64,000 nt of DNA from Prochlorococcus sp. AG-363-K07 (GTDB lineage Bacteria; Cyanobacteriota; Cyanobacteriia; PCC-6307; Cyanobiaceae). The translations under genes were made by a program, and so were the position numbers. Of the stretch, positions 1-7,876 are shown in pieces. Under the pieces are notes generated by a model that was not told the origin of the DNA, ran no database searches, and saw only the letters and a list, made by a program, of their open reading frames with translations. The stretch's first letter is position 1. Each line of letters starts with the position of its first letter. The DNA is taken from assembly GCA_003280225.1 (NCBI GenBank), contig QCFO01000006.1, positions 1-64,000 of the forward strand, in the 5' to 3' direction.

Positions 1-1463
1 ATCGCTCCACTTAGTATTTCATTACCTTGTTCTTTGCGTGCAGTTAAGACAGATAAGGAGCCAACAACTCTTCCTAGTGCGACTACTGCTGGGTCACTGC
101 GACTATCGCTCATTCCTCCTGAAGCACGACGTGTATTTACCTTTTGTTGTGTTAAAAGTTTCCTACCTAAGGATGTACCTGTTTCTTCTAGTTTTTTAAC
201 CATTGAGCAGTCGGGACTAAATTTCACCTTGATTGGTTCAAATGCAAATTTGAAGCCACCATCTCTTAGTTTATTTTCTAGTAGATCCAAGGCTTCTCCA
301 CTCCATCCATAACTACCAAATATCCCTACCGGTTTATTTCGCTCTCCTTCTGCTAGTAGCGTCCCTAGCGCAGAAACTATTGGTGTTGGTGCATGTCCAC
401 CAAGAGTTGGAGAGCCAATTAGATAGGCATCAGCTTTTCTAATGGCTTTAGTTAATTCTGATGTGGCAGTGAATTCACAATTAAGGCTTTCTACACGAAC
501 ACCTGTTTGATTTAATCCATTTGCTAGAGCATCAGCGATTGACGCTGTATTCCCATAGGCACTTGCGAAGAGTAAAACGACTCGGATTAGTGATTTTTGT
601 TGAGCCTCCCCCCATCGCTGATAGTCGTTCACTAAACTTCGCCAACTCGTTTCTATAGCTGGTCCGTGCCCAGGGGCAATACTATTAATATCAAGTTCTT
701 CTAGTCTGCCTACAATATTGCTCACTTGACTTTCCATCGGAGCCATTAAGCAGTCGTAGAAATGTCTACGGTCTTCTTCGCTCATAGTTCTGTTGTCTTC
801 TGCCCACTCTTTTGTGCAAATGTGAGCAGCAAAAAATTTGTCACTCATTAATAGACCTAGCTTTTCTTCAAAAGCAAGCAACCCTCCTGGCCATCGAGGA
901 GTTGGTGTTGGAATTAGTTTGAGCTGGTAAGAATCATTAATGTTTAATGTTTGCTCCTGCTTGATAATTTGTATAGCAGGAAATGTCAATTTTTCTGCAG
1001 GTAGATTGCTTTTTTCTCCTGGTAGGAGATGCTTCTCTTGGCCCCATAATTCTTCCAGTAATTTCGCACCTGGATTAGAGCTGATCAACTCCAATTCGGG
1101 ATAATTTTGTTTTAATTTTTTTAATAATTTCACTCGATTTGGATTAACATGGCCGACGATTACTCTCAATTTCCTTGTGTTATTTGGTAAGCTCTTTGAA
1201 AGTTCTGGAATGAACGCGTTGGAATATATATCGCCAGGGGGATGAACAAGGATGGGACTATTTTGTAAACATTGATCAGTCTTAGTCCTATTAAATAGGA
1301 AGCAGTTGTCAGTACTACCTCTTTCAAGTGCATATTCAAGTTCAAACCGTAATCGTTTAGGACTCAATCCTCTCAAGCTGATTAGTCCTGGCTCTATAGG
1401 AATAGTGATAACTTGTAGTTGATTTTGATTTTCTTGAGAAGACTGCATGATTTTGTCTTTCAT
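1..1463 (-). CDS. flv1: Flavodiiron protein Flv1, C-terminus cut by the window edge
   Basis: I read this frame directly; it is open from an ATG at 1461-1463 to base 1. It has the A-type flavodiiron layout: a metallo-beta-lactamase-like domain, a flavodoxin domain (FASAYGNTASIADALANG) and the start of a flavin-reductase domain. The diiron ligands are degenerate: the HxExDH motif is replaced by GHVNPNR and the next His position reads TPRWPGG, while GHGP is kept. In the family, Flv1 carries such substitutions and works with Flv3 in NADPH-dependent reduction of O2 to water, as a sink for electrons downstream of photosystem I. Its start codon overlaps the flv3 stop by one base (TAATG), so the two are probably translationally coupled. 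Partial gene. Confidence 0.9.
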   Translation of the reverse strand, partial: MKDKIMQSSQENQNQLQVITIPIEPGLISLRGLSPKRLRFELEYALERGSTDNCFLFNRTKTDQCLQNSPILVHPPGDIYSNAFIPELSKSLPNNTRKLRVIVGHVNPNRVKLLKKLKQNYPELELISSNPGAKLLEELWGQEKHLLPGEKSNLPAEKLTFPAIQIIKQEQTLNINDSYQLKLIPTPTPRWPGGLLAFEEKLGLLMSDKFFAAHICTKEWAEDNRTMSEEDRRHFYDCLMAPMESQVSNIVGRLEELDINSIAPGHGPAIETSWRSLVNDYQRWGEAQQKSLIRVVLLFASAYGNTASIADALANGLNQTGVRVESLNCEFTATSELTKAIRKADAYLIGSPTLGGHAPTPIVSALGTLLAEGERNKPVGIFGSYGWSGEALDLLENKLRDGGFKFAFEPIKVKFSPDCSMVKKLEETGTSLGRKLLTQQKVNTRRASGGMSDSRSDPAVVALGRVVGSLSVLTARKEQGNEILSGA

Positions 1464-3235
1464 TAGTAGTGGTTCCCTACTTTCCTATGGTGTACGGCCG
1501 TAATCGCTTCAGTATCTGCTACGTTGCCTTGCTCCACAATTGCATAGATTATCCAATGATCTGGGCCTTCGAGCCGTTGTGAGACCCGACAATCTAAAAA
1601 GGCCAATGCATCTGCTAGAACAGGTCCACCTAAGGCCGTCTCATCTAATATATTGACTCCTAAAAAGCGGTCGGCTCCCGGTGGAAATCGTTTAAGAAAG
1701 TGTCGAAGCAATGATTGGCAGTTCTCTTCTTTGAGAATATTCACTACGAATCGATCTTCAACCTGCATCAAGCTTTCTATTGCTCTGTCTTTAGCAACTG
1801 CGACAGTTAGTCCAGGTGGTTTGAAACTTGCTTGACTAACCCAGCTAGCAACCATTGCCCCACTGCGTTTACTTTTCCCTTTTCCCTGACTAGCAGTTAC
1901 GATATATAGTCCACCACTTAATCTTCCCAAGGCCTTATCAAGTTCACCATCAAGACTTTTCATTAGTGCAATACTTTTTTTCTGGTTGAGGAGTTGTCCT
2001 AAGTCTGTTCCGGCCTCTTCAAACCGCTGAAATGTATTTTCATCAGGCACGGCTTTCACTCGTAAAGGTGCAAATGCTTCTTTTTGTCCAAGCGCTCGCA
2101 TCTGGTTTGCTAATGAATCAATAGGTTCATCATTACCACCAAATGCATCATAAATAGCTACCCATTGTTTTTGCTTTAAGGCTGCTAATAAAGTGCCAAT
2201 CGAACTTTGAATGTCTGAATCTGGTTCATTTGGCCATGTTGGGACAACTATGGCTTCTGCTTGATTAATTAGATTACTTAGTTCTTGTGTATCTGTTCCA
2301 CGCAAATCTACAAGTTGTACCTGTGCTGCTGCTTTGCTTATCCCATGAGCTATTGATTGGCTGAGTCGATCGCAAAAACCATATTGACTGAGATAACAAA
2401 CAACTGCATATTTTTCTCCTTTACTTCTTTGACTACTCCATTTGTGATAGTTAGTTGTCCATAGATTGATGTGATATTTAAGGAGGGGACCATGACCTAC
2501 GGCAATTATTTTGATTGAAGTTAATTCACTGATTCTTTTAAGAGCCTGTAAAACACTTCTTGCATTTGGACCCATTAAACAATCATAATAAAACCTAAAG
2601 TCGGGACCAAGAAGATCAGGTTCGTTGTCATAAAGATCATTTGAGCAATAGTGAAGTCCGAAGGCATCACATGTGTAGAGGATCTGACTGCCATGATCGA
2701 AAGAAAAAATTGTATCTGGCCAATGCAAATTTGGAGTGCTAAAAAATTCTAACTTATGTTCTTTGCCACTCATTGGATTTCTTCCTAGATCAAGCTCACT
2801 CCCACTTTTAACAATTTTTGTTTTGAAATCTCTATGGATTTGATTCTGTAAAAATTGAATTGCAACTTTAGAGGCTACAATTGTAATTTCAGGATTATTT
2901 TTTAGGAGATACGATATTAGTCCCGAATGGTCAGGTTCTGTATGACTGACAATTAAATAGTCTATGGACTTTGGATTAATTTTTTCTTGAAGGAGTTGTA
3001 GCCATATCTCTTTAAATTTCAGGTGGCTTGTATCAATTACGGCATTTTGTGCTCCCTTGATAACAAAACTGTTGTAGGTTGTTCCGTTACGAAGTCCAAA
3101 TTCAATATCAAAACGGCTACGGTCCCAGTCGAGTGATCTGATTACTATTGTGTCTGGCCCTATGTTTTCACATTGTAGGGACAGGCGTTGTTCTAACTTT
3201 GTCTTTGCAATGATATTTTGTTTAGGAGAGTGCAT
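1463..3235 (-). CDS. flv3: Flavodiiron protein Flv3 with intact diiron site
   Basis: This 590-residue protein has three domains in order: a beta-lactamase-like diiron domain (about 1-260), flavodoxin (about 275-420) and a C-terminal flavin-reductase domain (about 440-590), the A-type class specific to oxygenic phototrophs. The diiron ligands are visible: H98, E100, D102 and H103 in SHTEPDHSG, H171 in NLHWPDT, D190 in TCDAFG and H248 in VGHGPLL. The opening (RSLDWDRSRFDIEFGLRNGT) is Flv3-like. Known role: with Flv1 it reduces O2 to water with NAD(P)H and protects photosystem I when acceptors are limiting. It leads a two-gene operon with flv1. Confidence 0.95.
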   Translation of the reverse strand: MHSPKQNIIAKTKLEQRLSLQCENIGPDTIVIRSLDWDRSRFDIEFGLRNGTTYNSFVIKGAQNAVIDTSHLKFKEIWLQLLQEKINPKSIDYLIVSHTEPDHSGLISYLLKNNPEITIVASKVAIQFLQNQIHRDFKTKIVKSGSELDLGRNPMSGKEHKLEFFSTPNLHWPDTIFSFDHGSQILYTCDAFGLHYCSNDLYDNEPDLLGPDFRFYYDCLMGPNARSVLQALKRISELTSIKIIAVGHGPLLKYHINLWTTNYHKWSSQRSKGEKYAVVCYLSQYGFCDRLSQSIAHGISKAAAQVQLVDLRGTDTQELSNLINQAEAIVVPTWPNEPDSDIQSSIGTLLAALKQKQWVAIYDAFGGNDEPIDSLANQMRALGQKEAFAPLRVKAVPDENTFQRFEEAGTDLGQLLNQKKSIALMKSLDGELDKALGRLSGGLYIVTASQGKGKSKRSGAMVASWVSQASFKPPGLTVAVAKDRAIESLMQVEDRFVVNILKEENCQSLLRHFLKRFPPGADRFLGVNILDETALGGPVLADALAFLDCRVSQRLEGPDHWIIYAIVEQGNVADTEAITAVHHRKVGNHY

Positions 3236-3297
3236 GGGATCTTTGCAGCTGATAATTGAGACTTGAAAAAGAGAAATTTTTAATTAGTCAAGTCAGT

Positions 3298-4668
3298 TTA
3301 AGACCAGGATAAAGTCGGAAGCCAGTTGACGAGACTTGGAGCAATGATTATGAGGCATAAAACACAAATCTGTAAGCCAACAAAAGGTAGTGCACCCATA
3401 TAGATTTCTTTAGTTGTAATTGATTTTGGAGCAACACCTCTTAGGTAAAAGAGAGCAAAGCCAAATGGAGGTGTCAGGAAAGAGGTCTGAAGATTTGCTC
3501 CTATGACTACTCCTAACCAAAGTAGAGCTTCTGGACCAAGTAATTGTCGAGCGGTTGGTAGTAGTAATGGGACTGCAATAAATGCAATCTCGAAGAAGTC
3601 AATAAAAAAGCCTAGAAAGAAAATAATTAACATACTGAATATCATGAATCCGATTTTGCCACCAGGTAAATTAATTAAAATATTTGCTATCAGTTCATCC
3701 CCACCTACACCTCTGAAAACCAAGCTAAATGCGGTTGAACCCAGTAAAATTGCCATCACCATTGATGTTGTCCGCATAGTTTCATCACATACTTGTGAAA
3801 GTGCTTTCCGACTAAAACCTTTGTGTATTCCTGCTAGTATTATTGCTCCAATTGCTCCAAGAGTTCCTGCTTCTGTAGGAGTTGCTATTCCAAAAAAGAT
3901 ACTTCCAAGTACCACTAAGATGAGTCCAAGTGGTGGAAGCATGATTCGAATAAGTTGTAATATCTGTAGTGGTGATAGTTCTATAGAACCTTGCTGAGGA
4001 GCTAATTCTGGCTTAAGAGTTGTAATTACTAGTACATATATAGCAAAAACACTAGCCATTAGTATGCCTGGAATTAATGATCCTAGGAAAAGATCTCCAA
4101 CGGAAATTCCTAACTGGTCTCCAAGGACTACTAATACAATGCTTGGTGGGATGATTTGCCCGAGAGTTCCTGATGCTGCAATCACGCCAGTGGCTAAAGA
4201 ACGGTCATAGCCTGCTCGGAGCATTGCAGGCAGGGAAATTAGTCCCATAGTGGTCACAGTTGCTGCCACTACCCCTGTCGTGGCAGCAAGTAATGAACCT
4301 ACAATTACAACTGCTAGAGCTAAACCTCCACGAATTCCACCAAGAAGTTTGCCCATACTTTCTAATAGGCGTTCAGCAATCCCCGATGTTTCAAGCATTG
4401 CTCCCATGAAAATAAAGGCGGGGATTGCGAGCAATGTGAAGTTAGCCATTATGCCTAGAATTCTCTGGGGAAGAGCTGTTACGAATAAGGGATCAATAAC
4501 ACCTACGCCCATTCCCAAGATTGAAAAAATGACTGCTATTCCCCCTAAGCAAAATGCAACTGGATATCCTGTCAAAAGAACTATGACCAAGCTACAAAAC
4601 ATTCCTGGTCCAAGGATCACTGTCGGATCGAGGGCAATTACGTAACCAAGGAATTCAATTTCTATCAA
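3298..4668 (-). CDS. TRAP transporter large permease subunit (DctM family)
   Basis: A 456-residue protein with about a dozen hydrophobic segments spread over its whole length. It contains the DctM-type stretches GTLGQIIPPSIVLVVLGDQ and GFFIDFFEIAFIAVPLLLP. In TRAP systems this subunit forms the Na+-coupled translocation path. It is the last gene of a three-gene operon and overlaps the small-subunit gene by 14 bases. The binding protein is of the TakP/GtrC type, so the substrate is probably a 2-oxo acid, glutamate or a similar carboxylate; that is inference. The length is normal for the family. Confidence 0.93.
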   Translation of the reverse strand: MIEIEFLGYVIALDPTVILGPGMFCSLVIVLLTGYPVAFCLGGIAVIFSILGMGVGVIDPLFVTALPQRILGIMANFTLLAIPAFIFMGAMLETSGIAERLLESMGKLLGGIRGGLALAVVIVGSLLAATTGVVAATVTTMGLISLPAMLRAGYDRSLATGVIAASGTLGQIIPPSIVLVVLGDQLGISVGDLFLGSLIPGILMASVFAIYVLVITTLKPELAPQQGSIELSPLQILQLIRIMLPPLGLILVVLGSIFFGIATPTEAGTLGAIGAIILAGIHKGFSRKALSQVCDETMRTTSMVMAILLGSTAFSLVFRGVGGDELIANILINLPGGKIGFMIFSMLIIFFLGFFIDFFEIAFIAVPLLLPTARQLLGPEALLWLGVVIGANLQTSFLTPPFGFALFYLRGVAPKSITTKEIYMGALPFVGLQICVLCLIIIAPSLVNWLPTLSWS

Positions 4669-5233
4669 TGTTGTTCTCCTTATGGCTATTGACTGATTGT
4701 GTCAGCAACTTTGAGTCCTGTAGTTTTGACCAGTTTTTAATTCCTTCTGCAATACCTTGTAGAGATAAGAATAGAAAACTTATAGGTATTAGGGTCTTAA
4801 TCCAATATCGTGGCAATCCATTTGGGTCGGGAGAGACTTCTCCAATTAGCCAAGAGTGGATAGTTGGTTCAATTGAAATAGTGGCTACACCTAGTGCAAA
4901 TGGTAAGAGTAAAAATAATGTGCCAACTAGTTCTAGCTTTATTCTTTTCTTTTCGCTCCAACGGCTTTGTAGAACATCTACTCTTACATGACCTTGACGT
5001 TGTAAAGTCCACCCTAATCCGAGCAAGAATATGACATCAAATAGATACCATTGACCTTCTATGAGTCCATTAGAGCTTAGATTATATCCAATAGCTACTC
5101 CTAAATATCGCCCAATGACGTTCCAGAATCCCAACCCTAGCATTACTAAGACAGACCACCTCGCCAGTATTGCGACTGTACGATTGATATTGTCTATTTG
5201 ACTTGCGATTTGAAGCAATTTTTTTTTGTGCAT
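4655..5233 (-). CDS. TRAP transporter small permease subunit (DctQ family)
   Basis: A 192-residue membrane protein with four hydrophobic segments and the DctQ-like core LGLGWTLQRQGHVRVDVLQSRWSEKKRIKLELVG (residues about 70-105, paraphrased here by its key motif GHVRVDVL). DctQ subunits pair with DctM and help couple the binding protein to the permease. It lies between the binding-protein gene (8-base gap) and the large-permease gene (14-base overlap), the standard P-Q-M order. The C-terminal tail after residue 170 is hydrophilic. Confidence 0.9.
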   Translation of the reverse strand: MHKKKLLQIASQIDNINRTVAILARWSVLVMLGLGFWNVIGRYLGVAIGYNLSSNGLIEGQWYLFDVIFLLGLGWTLQRQGHVRVDVLQSRWSEKKRIKLELVGTLFLLLPFALGVATISIEPTIHSWLIGEVSPDPNGLPRYWIKTLIPISFLFLSLQGIAEGIKNWSKLQDSKLLTQSVNSHKENNIDRN

Positions 5234-5241
5234 TTTTGCTT

Positions 5242-6348
5242 CTATAAATAGTTAAATCGTGAGAGGGAAAATTCGTTCACTTGGTTCCATGTAGAGATGT
5301 CTGTACGGAATTGTTTCCAATCAAGGAAGAGTTTGCTAAAGCTTTTATCTTTTGCAGCAATATCTGCGTAGAGCTGAAATGAAGCTTCTTTAGCGGCCTT
5401 TAGAATTGTGTCTTCGTATGGGACTAGTTCGGTACCATTTGTTAGTAGCCTTTGCAAAGCACTCCCATTTAATGCGTCATATTCACTCAACATATTCAGG
5501 TTTGCTTCGTAACAGGCAGTTTTAAAGATTTCTTGGTATTGCTTTGGAAGTTTGTTCCAAGCTTTTTGATTGACAATTGCGTTGAGTGTTGGGCCAGGTT
5601 CCCACCAACCTGGATAGTAGTAATAGCGAGCTGCTTTAGCTAAACCAAGTTTTTCATCGTCATATGGTCCAGTCCATTCTGCTGCATCAATTGCGCCTCG
5701 ATCAAGAGCTAAAAAGACTTCCCCGGCTGGGAGTACTTGAACATTTACCCCCAACTCTGCCATGACTTCGCCACCTAATCCTGGAATGCGCATTTTTAGT
5801 CCTTGAAGAGATTTCAGCCCATCAAGCTTTTCTTTAAACCATCCACCCATCTGTGCGCCTGTATTTCCTGCAGGGAAGCTGATCACACCAAAATCAGAGA
5901 ATATTTTGTTTAGTGCTTCTATTCCACCACCTTGGTAAAGCCAGGCATTTTGTTGTTGCGCTGTCAGGCCGAATGGTACTGACGTCCCAAATGCAAATGA
6001 TGGATTTTTCCCTTTGTAGTAATAGCTTGCTGTATGGCCACATTCTACTGATCCTACTTGCACTGCATCGAGTACTTCAAGTCCAGGAACTATCTCACCA
6101 GCGGCATATGGTTTGATTTCGAATTTTCCACCACTCAGTGCGGAAACACGTTCACTGATTTTCTCGGCACCTCCATATATTGTGTTCAGTGATATAGGCC
6201 AGCTGGTAGCCATACGCCAACGCACTGGTGGAAGTTCACTAGTGTTTCTAGTCTCCTCTTTGCGGATTGTGCAAGCACTTAGTAAACCAGCTCCCACGGC
6301 ACCAGTAAGTGCCTTGGTACTTGCTCCGAGTAGCTTTCTCCTTTGCAT
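5242..6348 (-). CDS. TRAP transporter solute-binding lipoprotein (TakP/GtrC type)
   Basis: A 368-residue periplasmic binding protein. The N-terminus has MQRRKLLGAS (twin-arginine-like), a hydrophobic core and a lipobox LLSAC with C26, so it is probably exported and lipid-anchored. Family signatures include GEIVPGLEVLDAVQVGS, MRIPGLGGEVMAELG and EWTGPYDDEKLGLA. These match the subgroup that includes Rhodobacter TakP (2-oxo acids) and the Synechocystis Gtr glutamate transporter. It is the first gene of the TRAP operon. Uptake of an organic acid by a small-genome autotroph fits reported mixotrophy in picocyanobacteria. The exact substrate cannot be read from the sequence. Confidence 0.92.
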   Translation of the reverse strand: MQRRKLLGASTKALTGAVGAGLLSACTIRKEETRNTSELPPVRWRMATSWPISLNTIYGGAEKISERVSALSGGKFEIKPYAAGEIVPGLEVLDAVQVGSVECGHTASYYYKGKNPSFAFGTSVPFGLTAQQQNAWLYQGGGIEALNKIFSDFGVISFPAGNTGAQMGGWFKEKLDGLKSLQGLKMRIPGLGGEVMAELGVNVQVLPAGEVFLALDRGAIDAAEWTGPYDDEKLGLAKAARYYYYPGWWEPGPTLNAIVNQKAWNKLPKQYQEIFKTACYEANLNMLSEYDALNGSALQRLLTNGTELVPYEDTILKAAKEASFQLYADIAAKDKSFSKLFLDWKQFRTDISTWNQVNEFSLSRFNYL

Positions 6349-6505
6349 GCTTTTTTATTTTGATCTTAAGTAACATTGTCAGTATTGAGTGGAAGTTATC
6401 AAGCAACTTAATTATGCTTTTTCTGAACTTAGGAATATCTGGAAACTTTAAAAATCTAGTGAATTTGGTGAAGATGATGTAATTGAGGAAATCTTATGAG
6501 TTGAT

Positions 6506-6985
6506 TTACTGAATTTTGCACCAAGAATTGAAAGTTGCCGCTTGACCAATCTCACCACCTTGTTCATTTTCCAGCATCCATATACACGCATTGCTAATGC
6601 GAAATTGCTCTCCTTTTTTATTAATTCTTATACCTTCGTAATTTTTGATTGCATTGTTTTTGGTTATAGCGTTAAGCATTGCTTTGCGTTCTAAACGTAC
6701 TTCTTCTGGAGCCGTCATTTTGGAAGGTAAATCGATCATTTCATCCCAACATCTACCCCAAAGTAGGAGTGCACTTTTATTTGCATATATAATGTGTGGC
6801 TCTGTTGAATTATCATGTGCGATAACTGGGGCTTGTAGGTTGAAAAGGATTATTGCCAGCTTTATTTCGGTTTGGTAATTCTGCGCGAAGGGTATTAGTG
6901 CTTGATTAAAGGTATTGTGATATGAGCGTAATATTTGGCTTGCTGTTTTTAAGGATTTTTTAGTAAGCCAAGAATTTTCAATCAT
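6506..6985 (-). CDS. MEKHLA (PAS-like) domain protein
   Basis: A 159-residue single-domain protein. The core HIIYANKSALLLWGRCWDEM followed by LPSKMTAPEEVRLER and GIRINKKGEQFRISNACIW matches the MEKHLA domain, a PAS-related fold found alone in cyanobacteria and at the C-terminus of plant HD-ZIP III factors. PAS folds sense ligands or bind partners, but the ligand here is unknown. Its start overlaps the end of the upstream SWIM gene by 8 bases, so it is probably the last cistron of a SNF2-SWIM-MEKHLA operon. No output domain is attached. Confidence 0.85.
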   Translation of the reverse strand: MIENSWLTKKSLKTASQILRSYHNTFNQALIPFAQNYQTEIKLAIILFNLQAPVIAHDNSTEPHIIYANKSALLLWGRCWDEMIDLPSKMTAPEEVRLERKAMLNAITKNNAIKNYEGIRINKKGEQFRISNACIWMLENEQGGEIGQAATFNSWCKIQ

Positions 6986-7871
6986 CTGATGCCATAGCTT
7001 GTAACATAGCTTGTTGCGCTAATACTTGCCCTTGTTCACGTAGGTGATTAGTAAATTTTTGACGTGCATCAAGATATCTGGGGTCTTCAGCTAGAGGTAG
7101 TTCTTTTGCCGAATCTATCCCAGTATCCCCTTCCATTGAGGGAGTAATTACAACAAGATCAACATCAAGGTTGCCTTCATATTTCCACCAAAGACTTGGA
7201 TTGAGCAAAGCTGAATGAGGAGATACTGGTTTTCTTTTTGGAGAGTGTGGAGATTCATTCTTTTCTTGTAGAGATTTCTCCGCTAATGTTTTTAGAACTT
7301 TCTGTCTCTCTTCTGCTAAATCTGCAAGTAATTTTGATCTCGTTCTTCCTCTTAATTGAAATAGAACGAAAGGGTCTTCTCTGAAGCGATCACCCATTAA
7401 AAAGTAAATCGCACTGATGTGTTTGCATGGGTTGGCTTTATCAGGACAACTACACTCACTACGCACTTCTTGTAATTTGAAGGGAAATAAACGCCTTCCA
7501 CTTGCTGCAAAGGCTCTTTCGATATCAGATGGCATGATTCCTGCAAGAAGTTGGGCTGACCAGCGAGCCTTTTGAGTTAATGCTTCTAATACATAACTCC
7601 AATCTTCATCATTCAGTACATCTAGCCAAAGTTTAACTTTGTAAGGGTCTTCTTCTGTTCCTTGTACTCTTGCATGTACTCTACGACCTTCAAAACGTAT
7701 AGAAGTCACATTACCTTCTCTTGCATATCCCCAGGCTCTTTCAAGTCGCTTTTTAAATCTGTAGGAATTAATTAACTCCATCCATTGTTCAACCCACCAT
7801 GGCTGTTTCCCTAAACCTTTTTCACTTAGGGCTGTTGTAATTTCCTGGTTATTGTTAGACGAATTTGTCAT
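6978..7871 (-). CDS. SWIM zinc-finger protein
   Basis: A 297-residue protein with a SWIM finger of CxCx6CxH form (C140, C142, C149, H151 in SECSCPDKANPCKHISA). SWIM fingers are predicted to bind zinc and mediate DNA or protein contacts. In many bacteria a SWIM protein is encoded next to a SNF2-family helicase, as here: the gene starts 5 bases after the SNF2 stop codon. It probably works with that helicase in DNA remodelling or repair, but the pair's role is not established. The middle region after residue 195 is charged and low in complexity. Confidence 0.9.
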   Translation of the reverse strand: MTNSSNNNQEITTALSEKGLGKQPWWVEQWMELINSYRFKKRLERAWGYAREGNVTSIRFEGRRVHARVQGTEEDPYKVKLWLDVLNDEDWSYVLEALTQKARWSAQLLAGIMPSDIERAFAASGRRLFPFKLQEVRSECSCPDKANPCKHISAIYFLMGDRFREDPFVLFQLRGRTRSKLLADLAEERQKVLKTLAEKSLQEKNESPHSPKRKPVSPHSALLNPSLWWKYEGNLDVDLVVITPSMEGDTGIDSAKELPLAEDPRYLDARQKFTNHLREQGQVLAQQAMLQAMASDD

Positions 7872-7876
7872 TTTGC

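Noticed and set aside
3503..4645. Long plus-strand open frames opposite the TRAP permease gene
   Set aside because: Antisense to a clear membrane protein; composition is that of a complement strand.
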